A stretch of 64,000 bases of DNA. Origin: Gammaproteobacteria bacterium. Lineage in GTDB: Bacteria; Pseudomonadota; Gammaproteobacteria; Chromatiales; Chromatiaceae. Shown here piece after piece: positions 57,559 to 64,000 of this stretch. Below the pieces are notes generated by a model. It was given only the letters and a program-made list of their open reading frames with translations, made no database searches and had not been told where the DNA came from. The stretch spans positions 1-64,000 of the forward strand of contig JAGRGP010000001.1 of assembly GCA_020445415.1 (NCBI GenBank), written 5' to 3'. The stretch's first letter is position 1. Each line of letters starts with the position of its first letter. A program made the position numbers and the translations under genes.

Positions 57559-58155
57559 ATGGTGGGGCGCAGCAAGGTACCGCGCAGGCAAGTCATTCTG
57601 GAAGCGTTGGCGGGCGAACTGGAGAAGAGCCCCGGCGGCAGGATAACGACAGCGGCATTGGCTCGGGCCACTGGGGTCTCCGAGGCGGCGCTCTACCGTC
57701 ATTTTGCCAGCAAAGCGAAAATGTTCGAAGGTTTAATAGCATTTGCGGAAGAGAGCGTATTCGCGCGGATCAATCAGATCCTTGCGGGAGAGAAATCCAC
57801 CCGCGCCCGCTGCGCCAAGGTCCTCTATCTGTTACTCGCCTTTGCCGACCGGAATCCGGGAATTACCAGGGTGCTGCTGGGGGATGCGCTGGTAGGGGAA
57901 CAGGCGCGCCTACATGCCCGGGTCGAGCAGTTTTTCGCTCGAATCGAGACGCAGTTAAAGCAGATCTTGCGGGAGTCCCGAATGCGGGAGGGAGAGCATC
58001 GCAATCCCAACGATATAGAACGTGGTGCTACCCTTATGCTGGCGCTGGTCGAGGGGCGTATGCACCGCTACCTCAGAACCCGCTTCAAGGTTTCTCCGCT
58101 GGAGAAGTGGGACGGGGAGTGGGGGTTGATCGAGCCGGCCCTGTTTCCGGATTGA
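57559..58155 (+). CDS. slmA: Nucleoid occlusion factor SlmA
   Basis: TetR-family DNA-binding protein that blocks Z-ring assembly over the nucleoid. It has 198 residues from the ATG at 57559; a longer frame at 57520 overlaps argB. The helix-turn-helix reads ITTAALARATGVSEAALYRHFASKAKMFEGLI, followed by the family IEESVFSRIN-like segment AEESVFARINQIL. The last 71 bp overlap the 3' end of the DUF4124 gene on the opposite strand. Confidence 0.95.
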   Translation: MVGRSKVPRRQVILEALAGELEKSPGGRITTAALARATGVSEAALYRHFASKAKMFEGLIAFAEESVFARINQILAGEKSTRARCAKVLYLLLAFADRNPGITRVLLGDALVGEQARLHARVEQFFARIETQLKQILRESRMREGEHRNPNDIERGATLMLALVEGRMHRYLRTRFKVSPLEKWDGEWGLIEPALFPD

Positions 58156-59152
58156 CTTTGCCTGCCGCCGTATCATCGATCAGGAAATTCCGAAAGCCAG
58201 TTCGGATCCCGTCCACAGCCTCGGTTTTACAAAAATCTTTTCCCCGTGGGGATTCTTTGCACTGCAGATCCATGAACAGGCGGACATCCGCCACATCCTT
58301 TTCCTCGATACGGGACACCGTGATACTGATATCGTCGTCCTTGGCGGGAGCTGCGGTCATGATGATGCTTGCTGCTAGTAACTGCATGCGGGTAGTGGCG
58401 TGCTGGCGGACATAGCGCTCTGCTTTCTCCCATAGCTGGTCGCATTGCTCCGCGCTACCGCAGACCACCACGGTCTCGAGCAAGGTGTAGGTCTTAGCCG
58501 CGTTTTCCTGCTCATCGGTATCGGGATTCAGGTTCTTCAACTCCCGAAACCGTTTTAGATCAGTGTTGTGTTTTTCCCGGATTAGCTCTTTGGCCTGCTC
58601 TTTGTGGATAATCTCCGCATAGTTGTCTTTCAGCTGATTGCGGGTGCGTTCGATCTCCTTGAGGTGGTTCTTAGAGATGGTCTGACCCCGGCGTTCCGAG
58701 TCGGCGGCTTGCCGCTGCAGTGCTTCCAGGTTCTGTTTCAATCGGCGTATGTTGCTGCGTACGATCTGGATCGACGTGTCGATGGAGTTCAACTTGCCAT
58801 CCCGGGTGAGGATGATGTCGTCCTCGTACCGAAAGGTGCGCAATAATACCCGGTCTCGCTCCCGTTGTTCTTCGATAAGCCGCTGTTCGTGTTCCTTGAG
58901 GCGCTGCAGCTCCGCCTCCTTGGCAAGCTCTTCGGCGGTTTTGGCCGCCTCGGTGTGTTCGGTTTCCAGGCCCCGACTATCCAGAATACTCCGTGCTTGA
59001 TCTATATGCTCGGCGGGCACCCGATCCGAGTAGTGCACGGTGCCGTCGCTGTCCACCCAGCGGTAGGTCTTGGCGTGCACGCCGGAAATGATCCCCGACA
59101 AGGCGCTGGTCAATAACACGGCTGGAATAAGATTTTTCGTAGCTAAAGGCAT
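58085..59152 (-). CDS. DUF4124-domain exported protein
   Basis: A 355-residue protein with a signal peptide (MPLATKNLIPAVLLTSALSG, cleavage near VHA-KT). A DUF4124 domain (about residues 28-60, KTYRWVDSDGTVHYSDRVPAE) is followed by a long charged coiled-coil region (about 75-215, rich in Glu, Lys, Arg and Gln). A globular C-terminal part has four Cys (VCGSAEQC, LQCKESPRGKDFCK) that may form disulfides. The function of DUF4124 is unknown. Its 3' end overlaps slmA antisense by 71 bp. Confidence 0.85.
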   Translation of the reverse strand: MPLATKNLIPAVLLTSALSGIISGVHAKTYRWVDSDGTVHYSDRVPAEHIDQARSILDSRGLETEHTEAAKTAEELAKEAELQRLKEHEQRLIEEQRERDRVLLRTFRYEDDIILTRDGKLNSIDTSIQIVRSNIRRLKQNLEALQRQAADSERRGQTISKNHLKEIERTRNQLKDNYAEIIHKEQAKELIREKHNTDLKRFRELKNLNPDTDEQENAAKTYTLLETVVVCGSAEQCDQLWEKAERYVRQHATTRMQLLAASIIMTAAPAKDDDISITVSRIEEKDVADVRLFMDLQCKESPRGKDFCKTEAVDGIRTGFRNFLIDDTAAGKVNPETGPARSTPTPRPTSPAEKP

Positions 59153-59228
59153 TCGTGAGTGTCGGCAGCTATGAGGCTTTAAGTACTATCGTTACCAAAC
59201 GAGGATTATTTAGGGTTAGTCCAGTTAA

Positions 59229-59873
59229 TCACTCCACTCCATAGGTCGTTTGGTAGGTTTCGATACTTCGGAGCGACTCCGCCGACTCCGGCTTATCCCG
59301 AAGGTAGTCGACAATGTGTTCGAGTTTAACGATGGCAGCCACCGGAATCCCAAAATCCTGCTCGACTTCCTGAATCGCAGACCGTGCTTCAGTGCCGCGC
59401 TCTTGTCGGTCGAGAGCGATCACTACTCCGCCGGGGGTAGCCTGTTCCCGGGAGATGATATCTATTGACTCACGGATCGCGGTGCCGGCGGTGATGACAT
59501 CGTCTACAATCATCACCCGGCCGGTGAGGGAGTGCCCCACGATACTTCCGCCCTCGCCATGGTCCTTCGTCTCTTTGCGGTTGAATGCGTAGGGAACATC
59601 GATACCGTGCTGCCGGTAGAGTGCCGCAGCGGTAACGGCAGCTAGAGGAATGCCCTTGTAAGCGGGACCGAACAATAAATCGAATTCGATCCCGGAATCG
59701 ATGATTGCCCGGGCGTAGAAATCTCCTAACCTGGCTAAGCTGGCGCCGGTATTGAACAGTCCGGCATTGAAAAAATAGGGACTGACCCGTCCTGATTTCA
59801 GGGTGAATTTCCCAAATCGGAGCACGCCCGTCTGCAGGGCGAAATCAAGGAATTCGTATTGATAGTCGTGCAT
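59229..59873 (-). CDS. pyrE: Orotate phosphoribosyltransferase
   Basis: Attaches orotate to PRPP in pyrimidine synthesis. It has 214 residues; the PRPP-binding motif is [14 protein letters not shown] and the flexible-loop region is [14 protein letters not shown] short inverted repeat, CCTCA and TGAGG with a 5-bp loop (59886-59900), lies 12 bp upstream of the ATG at 59873 and includes the GAGG that could serve as its ribosome-binding site. This may affect translation, but its short arms make that uncertain. It is divergent from the AmpG-like gene. Confidence 0.96.
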   Translation of the reverse strand: MHDYQYEFLDFALQTGVLRFGKFTLKSGRVSPYFFNAGLFNTGASLARLGDFYARAIIDSGIEFDLLFGPAYKGIPLAAVTAAALYRQHGIDVPYAFNRKETKDHGEGGSIVGHSLTGRVMIVDDVITAGTAIRESIDIISREQATPGGVVIALDRQERGTEARSAIQEVEQDFGIPVAAIVKLEHIVDYLRDKPESAESLRSIETYQTTYGVE

Positions 59874-60204
59874 TGTTTGAGAAACCCTCAGCTAGTGAGG
59901 TCTATTTTCCGCAGCTCTTTGATGGTATGCAAGATGCGGCTTTGGTAATCGGGCCGTGGTTCTCATCTGCGATTCGGCGAGAGCCTCTGCGCAAGGATAG
60001 TTTCCGGTTGCCACACGCCCAGATTGTGGCCTTCGGTTCCACTACTCCCGGGTGAGGTTAGTGGCCGGAAGCGGCCTGATCTCGAAGTTCACCCAGAGGC
60101 GGCGGCAACCAGCCAACCGAATCTGGAGCAGAATATCAGGTAGGCGCGGCCTGTCGGCTAAGCAGGTATAATTTAGCAACCAATCTCAGGTCCGGAGGCC
60201 GGTA
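59874..60204. other. Intergenic region between pyrE and the AmpG-like gene
   Basis: About 330 bp between divergent genes. A frame at 59873-60055 (+) encodes 60 residues with no recognisable content and is probably chance. The region holds the short inverted repeat near pyrE (59886-59900), a TATAAT sequence (60167-60172) and a GGAGG ribosome-binding sequence (60194-60198) for the next gene. I see no RNA gene. Confidence 0.5.
60167..60172 (+). promoter_or_regulatory. Possible -10 element for the AmpG-like gene
   Basis: TATAAT, an exact -10 hexamer, sits about 33 bp upstream of the proposed start. The segment 17 bp upstream is GC-rich and has no TTGACA-like box, so the promoter is only partly supported. 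Confidence 0.35.
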
Positions 60205-61566
60205 ATCAACCAGGAAACAAAGAGCTGGCGTGAGTCACTGCGGGTATACACAAACCCGCGAGTCCTGGGGATGATCTTCCTCGGTTTCTCGGCGGGCCTG
60301 CCATTTTTGCTGGTTTTCTCGACACTTTCGGCCTGGTTGCGAGACGAGGGTGTCTCGCGGACTCTGATTGGATATTTCAGTTGGGTTGGCGTCACTTATT
60401 CCATCAAGGTCTTCTGGGCACCGGTCATCGACCGGTTACCGCTACCCCTGCTGACCCGGCGGCTAGGAAGGCGACGCAGCTGGATGCTGGCAGCCCAAGT
60501 TGGGATTGCCGCGGGCCTGGTTGGAATGGCGTTCACAGATCCAATTGCCAACACCTCCACTATTGCCATGTTTGCATTGATTGTGGCGTTTGCTTCCGCC
60601 ACGCAAGACATCACGATAGACGCCTATCGTATCGAGTCGGTGAGCAGCAACCTGCAGGGAGCGATGGCGGCGACCTATGTTTTTGGGTATCGGGTGGCGC
60701 TGCTGACAGCGGGCGCTGGCGTATTCTACCTGGCGGAATTCAGCTCCTGGCCGGCTGCCTATCTGGTAATGGCGTTGTTGATGACGGTTGGTATGGCCAC
60801 CACGCTGTTGATCCGGGAAACCTCAGCCTCTCCATTAGGCAGCGCTAGGTGGCTGGAGGCTCGAGTGGAGGATAAGCTCGGCATTGGGCGGCGATCAAAT
60901 GGCCGGATGGTCCGATTAGCGGCCTGGTTTGCGGATGCGGTAGTTAGCCCGTTTGTCGATTTCTTTACACGGAACGGTCACTTGGCAATGACCATTCTAT
61001 TGCTGATCGGACTCTACAAGGTTAGCGATATCACCATGGGGGTGATGGCCAATCCCTTCTATTTGGACCTGGGTTTCAGTAAGACACAAATAGCCGATGT
61101 CACCAAGATCTTCGGGTTTTTCATGACCATTGCCGGGGCGGCGCTGGGTGGGGTATTGGTGGTTCGGTACGGAATCATGCGGCCCCTTCTGCTAGGCGCG
61201 GTCATGGTGATGCTGACCAACTTGTTGTTCGCTTTGCTGGCGGTTACCGAACCCTTGGTATGGCGGTTAGCACTGGTAGTCAGTGCTGATAACCTTAGCG
61301 GTGGGATTGCCACTTCGGTCTTTATCGCCTATTTATCGAGCCTGACCAATACTGCCTACACGGCGACTCAGTATGCGCTGTTCAGTTCATTGATGACCCT
61401 GCCGGCAAAGTTGCTGGGAGGCTTTTCCGGCGTGATAGTGGATGGTTACGGTTATCCCTCCTTCTTCGTCTACGCAGCGCTAACCGGACTTCCCGCCATC
61501 TTTCTGGTGGCTTATTTGTTGGCGAATCAACCGCTTGGAGCTGCCGGGCGAGACGGGCCGAATTGA
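60205..61566 (+). CDS. ampG: AmpG-like MFS permease, apparently with a non-AUG start
   Basis: A 12-helix transporter of the AmpG family, which imports muropeptides (anhydro-MurNAc peptides) for cell-wall recycling. The first ATG is at 60271 (431 residues), but homology-like sequence runs further up: the codons before it read Ser-Trp-Arg-Glu-Ser-Leu-Arg-Val-Tyr-Thr-Asn-Pro-Arg-Val-Leu-Gly, the usual AmpG N-terminus. The frame is open back to a stop at 60169. No ATG, GTG or TTG occurs upstream; an ATC at 60205 lies 6 nt after GGAGG and a CTG is at 60238. From 60205 the protein would have 453 residues. AmpG or a close relative is well supported; muropeptide specificity is inferred. Confidence 0.85.
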   Translation: MNQETKSWRESLRVYTNPRVLGMIFLGFSAGLPFLLVFSTLSAWLRDEGVSRTLIGYFSWVGVTYSIKVFWAPVIDRLPLPLLTRRLGRRRSWMLAAQVGIAAGLVGMAFTDPIANTSTIAMFALIVAFASATQDITIDAYRIESVSSNLQGAMAATYVFGYRVALLTAGAGVFYLAEFSSWPAAYLVMALLMTVGMATTLLIRETSASPLGSARWLEARVEDKLGIGRRSNGRMVRLAAWFADAVVSPFVDFFTRNGHLAMTILLLIGLYKVSDITMGVMANPFYLDLGFSKTQIADVTKIFGFFMTIAGAALGGVLVVRYGIMRPLLLGAVMVMLTNLLFALLAVTEPLVWRLALVVSADNLSGGIATSVFIAYLSSLTNTAYTATQYALFSSLMTLPAKLLGGFSGVIVDGYGYPSFFVYAALTGLPAIFLVAYLLANQPLGAAGRDGPN

Positions 61567-61587
61567 CTGTGCCGAGGAGAGCGTAAA

Positions 61588-62265
61588 TTGTTTGAAACGG
61601 CTTATATGGCCGCCTTTGCCGCGGGGCTGCTTGGCGGGGTGCATTGCGTTGGTATGTGTGGCGGGATCGTGGGGGCGCTTACCTTTGGCCTCGCGGATAA
61701 TCGGCGCATGAAATTGACAGATTCCATGCCGTATCAGTTAGCTTACAACGCCGGAAGGATCTTCAGCTATGTGCTCGCCGGTGGGCTGATGGGCGGGCTG
61801 GGCATGTTGCTCGCGCAATTGATGCCGGTGTATTACGCCCAGCGAGTGTTGCTAGCGATTGCCGGCGTCTTCATGGTGTTGCTCGGATTTTATCTCGCTG
61901 ATTGGTGGCGGGGCTTGAGTGTTATCGAGCGTCTGGGTAGCCGCATCTGGCAAAGGATAGAACCGGTTGCCCGCAGGATGTTACCGGTACGCTCGGTTTG
62001 GCAGGCCGCGAGCGTCGGAATGCTCTGGGGCTGGCTCCCTTGTGGCTTGGTCTACAGTATGCTCGTGATGGCGGTGTCTGCCGGGAGTGCGCTGGAGGGT
62101 GCGGGAGTGATGCTGGCATTTGGGTTGGGTACCTTACCGAACTTACTGGCGATCGGCGCCCTCACGGGTGCGATGGCCCATCTGTCCCGCTCGGCCTCCA
62201 TGCGGCGGGTGGCCGGTGTATCGGTTGTTTTGTTGGGCCTTTACACGTTGTGGCAGGCTTGGTAA
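61588..62265 (+). CDS. Sulfite exporter TauE/SafE-like membrane protein (COG2836 type)
   Basis: A 225-residue inner-membrane protein with about six helices. Cys-containing motifs HCVGMCGG near residue 20 and WGWLPCGL near residue 150 resemble DsbD-like and HupE-like Cys pairs seen in this group, linked in some bacteria to copper or cytochrome oxidase assembly. Substrate unknown. The start is TTG at 61588 after GAGGAGAGCG; an ATG at 61606 is the alternative. It lies 21 bp after the AmpG-like gene and 2 bp before the next. Confidence 0.8.
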   Translation: MFETAYMAAFAAGLLGGVHCVGMCGGIVGALTFGLADNRRMKLTDSMPYQLAYNAGRIFSYVLAGGLMGGLGMLLAQLMPVYYAQRVLLAIAGVFMVLLGFYLADWWRGLSVIERLGSRIWQRIEPVARRMLPVRSVWQAASVGMLWGWLPCGLVYSMLVMAVSAGSALEGAGVMLAFGLGTLPNLLAIGALTGAMAHLSRSASMRRVAGVSVVLLGLYTLWQAW

Positions 62266-62267
62266 CC

Positions 62268-62753
62268 GTGGCGGGGCGGCTGGTGATTGGTGCCAGAGGC
62301 TGGGACCATCCCCAGTGGGCAGGATCGTTTTTTCCTGACGATCTGCCCGAAGATTGGCGGTTGACGTACTATTCCAATGAGTTTAGTGGCGTCTTGGTAC
62401 CGGTATCGCTATGGCGGGTGGCAGATGCCAAATCAGTGCGCGCTTGGAAGGAAGCGGTGGCTGAGGAGTTTCTGTTCTACCTAGAATTCGGTACTGCTGA
62501 GGATTACCGGCACGTGGAGCGCACGAGACAGTCTTTGCATCCCCACTTTGGTGGGCTGGTGCCACCAGGCCCTAATATTATGCATGCCAACGAGCCTTGG
62601 GATTTACGGAAATTGGGGCAACGGTTGACACAGCTGGCGGGTGAAACGGGGGGCGCCGCTGAATTTGCACCCGGGTTCTTTCTGGCCGGGTATCCCCCCG
62701 ACATCGCGCGTTTACGCGAAGTGCGTCTGCTGACGGATTTGCTGATGCTGTAG
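62268..62753 (+). CDS. Short DUF72-like (YecE-type) protein
   Basis: A 161-residue protein from the GTG at 62268, 2 bp after the preceding stop. The N-terminus (LVIGARGWDHPQWAGSFFPDDLP, then YYSNEF) matches the opening of DUF72/YecE proteins, and SLWRVADAKSVRAWKEAV follows the family pattern. The usual length is about 240-280 residues, so this is a shortened or diverged member. It has no membrane segment. Function unknown. It may be co-transcribed with the TauE/SafE-like gene. Confidence 0.7.
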   Translation: MAGRLVIGARGWDHPQWAGSFFPDDLPEDWRLTYYSNEFSGVLVPVSLWRVADAKSVRAWKEAVAEEFLFYLEFGTAEDYRHVERTRQSLHPHFGGLVPPGPNIMHANEPWDLRKLGQRLTQLAGETGGAAEFAPGFFLAGYPPDIARLREVRLLTDLLML

Positions 62754-62844
62754 TTTCAAGCCACCTAGGGTTACTTGACGCTGTTGGCCGCCAGGGAGAG
62801 AATCAGACCCTTTATACTGGCTGCAAGCGGGGCAGCGATTCCCC

Positions 62845-63654
62845 ATGGGAACCGAAAAAAATCTAGTCACTATCAAGGGACTTCATTATTCCCGCGGGGA
62901 CAAGGTGATATTCGATGGCGTGGATATCGAGATTCCGAGGGGTGGGATCACCGCTATCATGGGGCCAAGCGGAACCGGTAAGACGACGCTGCTGAAGCTC
63001 ATCGGCGGGCAGCTTCGCCCGGCGGCGGGAACCATTCATGTTGACGGTGAAGATGTGCACCGGTTGAGCAGCAGTGAGCTTTATAAACTGCGCATCAAGA
63101 TGGGGATGCTGTTTCAGACGGGAGCGCTGCTCACCGATATCAGTGTTTTCGACAATGTGGCCTATCCGTTGCGGGAACACACCAACCTTCCTGAGTCCAT
63201 GATCCGCAAGTTGGTGCTGCTCAAGTTGGAGGCCGTGGGGCTGCGAGGGGTGTGGAAGCAGATGCCGAATCAGCTTTCGGGGGGGATGGCAAGGCGGGTA
63301 GCGTTGGCGCGGGCGATCGCCCTGGATCCGATGATGATCATGTACGACGAGCCATTTACCGGACAGGACCCGATCTCCATGGGCGTCCTGATCGAGTTAA
63401 TCCGCGCACTGAATGATGCCAGCGGATTGACTAGCGTTATCGTTTCTCATGATGTGGAGGAGACCGCGAGTATCGCCGATCTAGTTTATGTCATCGCCAA
63501 TGGCAGGGTTGTTGAATGCGGTGGCTCCAAGGAGATTCTGGGATCAAGTAACGCGTGGACCCGGCAGTTCATGCGCGGGCTGGCGGATGGACCGGTGCCT
63601 TTTCACCAGGATGCCCCACCCTTGGTTGAAGATCTCCTGGGGGGCGGTCAGTGA
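62845..63654 (+). CDS. mlaF: Phospholipid transport ATP-binding protein MlaF
   Basis: ATPase of the Mla ABC complex that keeps outer-membrane lipid asymmetry by moving phospholipids between outer and inner membranes. It has 269 residues with Walker A GPSGTGKTTL, signature LSGGMARRVALARA, Walker B MIMYDEPFTGQDP and the H-loop VIVSHDVEE. mlaE follows 52 bp later. The rest of the operon (mlaD and beyond) lies outside the window. Confidence 0.95.
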   Translation: MGTEKNLVTIKGLHYSRGDKVIFDGVDIEIPRGGITAIMGPSGTGKTTLLKLIGGQLRPAAGTIHVDGEDVHRLSSSELYKLRIKMGMLFQTGALLTDISVFDNVAYPLREHTNLPESMIRKLVLLKLEAVGLRGVWKQMPNQLSGGMARRVALARAIALDPMMIMYDEPFTGQDPISMGVLIELIRALNDASGLTSVIVSHDVEETASIADLVYVIANGRVVECGGSKEILGSSNAWTRQFMRGLADGPVPFHQDAPPLVEDLLGGGQ

Positions 63655-63706
63655 ACTCCGAAGCCTATCATCCCGGGTGGCGATCCCTAGGGGTTGAGGT
63701 GCGGGG

Positions 63707-64000
63707 ATGACCGCGCCGGTAAAGGCACTGATGGATCAGCTTGCCCGGCTGGGGAGGAGTGGGGTCGGCGTGCTGGAGCACTTGGGCCGCGCGCACTTAT
63801 TGCTGCTATCCATCCTGGGAGGATTGGGTGATTTGGTGCGCCGCCCCCGATTGCTGCTTATCCAGTTGTTTTCGGTCGGGGTACTTTCCGCCTTGATCGT
63901 GGCGGTATCGGGTACCTTTGTCGGCATGGTGCTTGGGTTGCAGGGTTACTATATCTTGTCCCAGTTCGGCGCCGAACAGACCCTGGGTGTCATGGTGGCC
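63707..64000 (+). CDS. mlaE: Phospholipid transport permease MlaE, N-terminal part (3' end outside window)
   Basis: The first 98 residues of the Mla inner-membrane permease, beginning at the ATG at 63707 and cut by the window end. Residues show the membrane-proximal helix (GRAHLLLLSILGGLGDLVRRP) and the first MlaE segments (QLFSVGVLSALIVAVSGTFVGMVLGLQGYYIL then FGAEQTLGVMVA). Its position directly after mlaF supports the call. Confidence 0.93.
   Translation, partial: MTAPVKALMDQLARLGRSGVGVLEHLGRAHLLLLSILGGLGDLVRRPRLLLIQLFSVGVLSALIVAVSGTFVGMVLGLQGYYILSQFGAEQTLGVMVA

Noticed and set aside
59873-60055. 60-codon open frame between pyrE and the AmpG-like gene
   Set aside because: No motif, no ribosome-binding site, and it starts on the pyrE start codon region; chance is the simpler explanation.

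Overview
The window is 64 kb of bacterial chromosome at roughly 55-58% G+C by eye. The gene set is gammaproteobacterial: SlmA, LptE, YhdP, the MlaF/MlaE pair, RlmH-Maf-RNase G-YhdP-TldD, rpmG-rpmB-radC-coaBC-dut-algC-argB-pyrE (the pseudomonad order) and leuS next to a YbeL-type gene. The complete UrtABCDE plus urease set, acyl-CoA carboxylation genes, a c-type cytochrome and a PEP-CTERM-like surface protein fit an environmental lineage such as Chromatiales or related sulfur oxidisers. That placement is inference; there is no rRNA here to test it. I see no tRNA, rRNA, CRISPR array, insertion sequence, prophage or plasmid gene.

Region 1 (1-8029, + strand) is a propionyl-CoA/methylmalonyl-CoA module. 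It holds the C-terminal two thirds of methylmalonyl-CoA mutase, propionyl-CoA carboxylase beta and alpha, the MeaB GTPase chaperone and methylmalonyl-CoA epimerase. A beta-carbonic anhydrase, which could supply bicarbonate to the carboxylase, and a YiiD-type thioesterase follow. Together they interconvert propionyl-CoA and succinyl-CoA.

Region 2 (8100-19473, + strand) is one long nitrogen locus: urtABCDE (high-affinity urea ABC import), ureDABCEFG (urease and its nickel assembly proteins) and a membrane-tethered CBS-domain protein. A near-consensus sigma-54 promoter with an IHF-like site lies upstream of urtA, so nitrogen-limitation control is likely.

Region 3 (19500-26974) is the accessory part. 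It carries a two-domain MliC-type lipoprotein, a stand-alone malonyltransferase, small unknown ORFs, msrA, a proline-rich PEP-CTERM-like protein with its own sigma-54-like promoter, AzlC/AzlD and a SIMPL-domain protein. It has the longest non-coding stretches in the window.

Region 4 (27043-48898, mostly - strand) is housekeeping: an EF-G paralogue, an OsmC protein, PmbA/TldD, a nitrilase-family amidase, YhdP, RNase G, Maf, RlmH, then RsfS, NadD, ProA, HolA, LptE and LeuS. A c'-type cytochrome (+) and a WYL regulator (-) sit between rlmH and rsfS, which are neighbours in many relatives.

Region 5 (49110-64000) has a YbeL-type zinc-ribbon protein, an EAL-HDOD protein, rpmG/rpmB/radC (-), then coaBC, dut, an AlgC with a membrane sensor-like extension, argB and slmA (+). 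A DUF4124 protein and pyrE (-) follow. An AmpG-like permease that appears to lack an AUG start comes next, then a TauE/SafE-like membrane protein, a short DUF72-like protein and the start of an mla operon that runs off the end.

I did not find a clearly new multi-gene system. The best leads are the sigma-54-like promoter in front of the PEP-CTERM-like gene, the non-AUG ampG start, the two-domain lipoprotein/malonyltransferase pair, the palindrome upstream of pccB and the cytochrome/WYL insertion.
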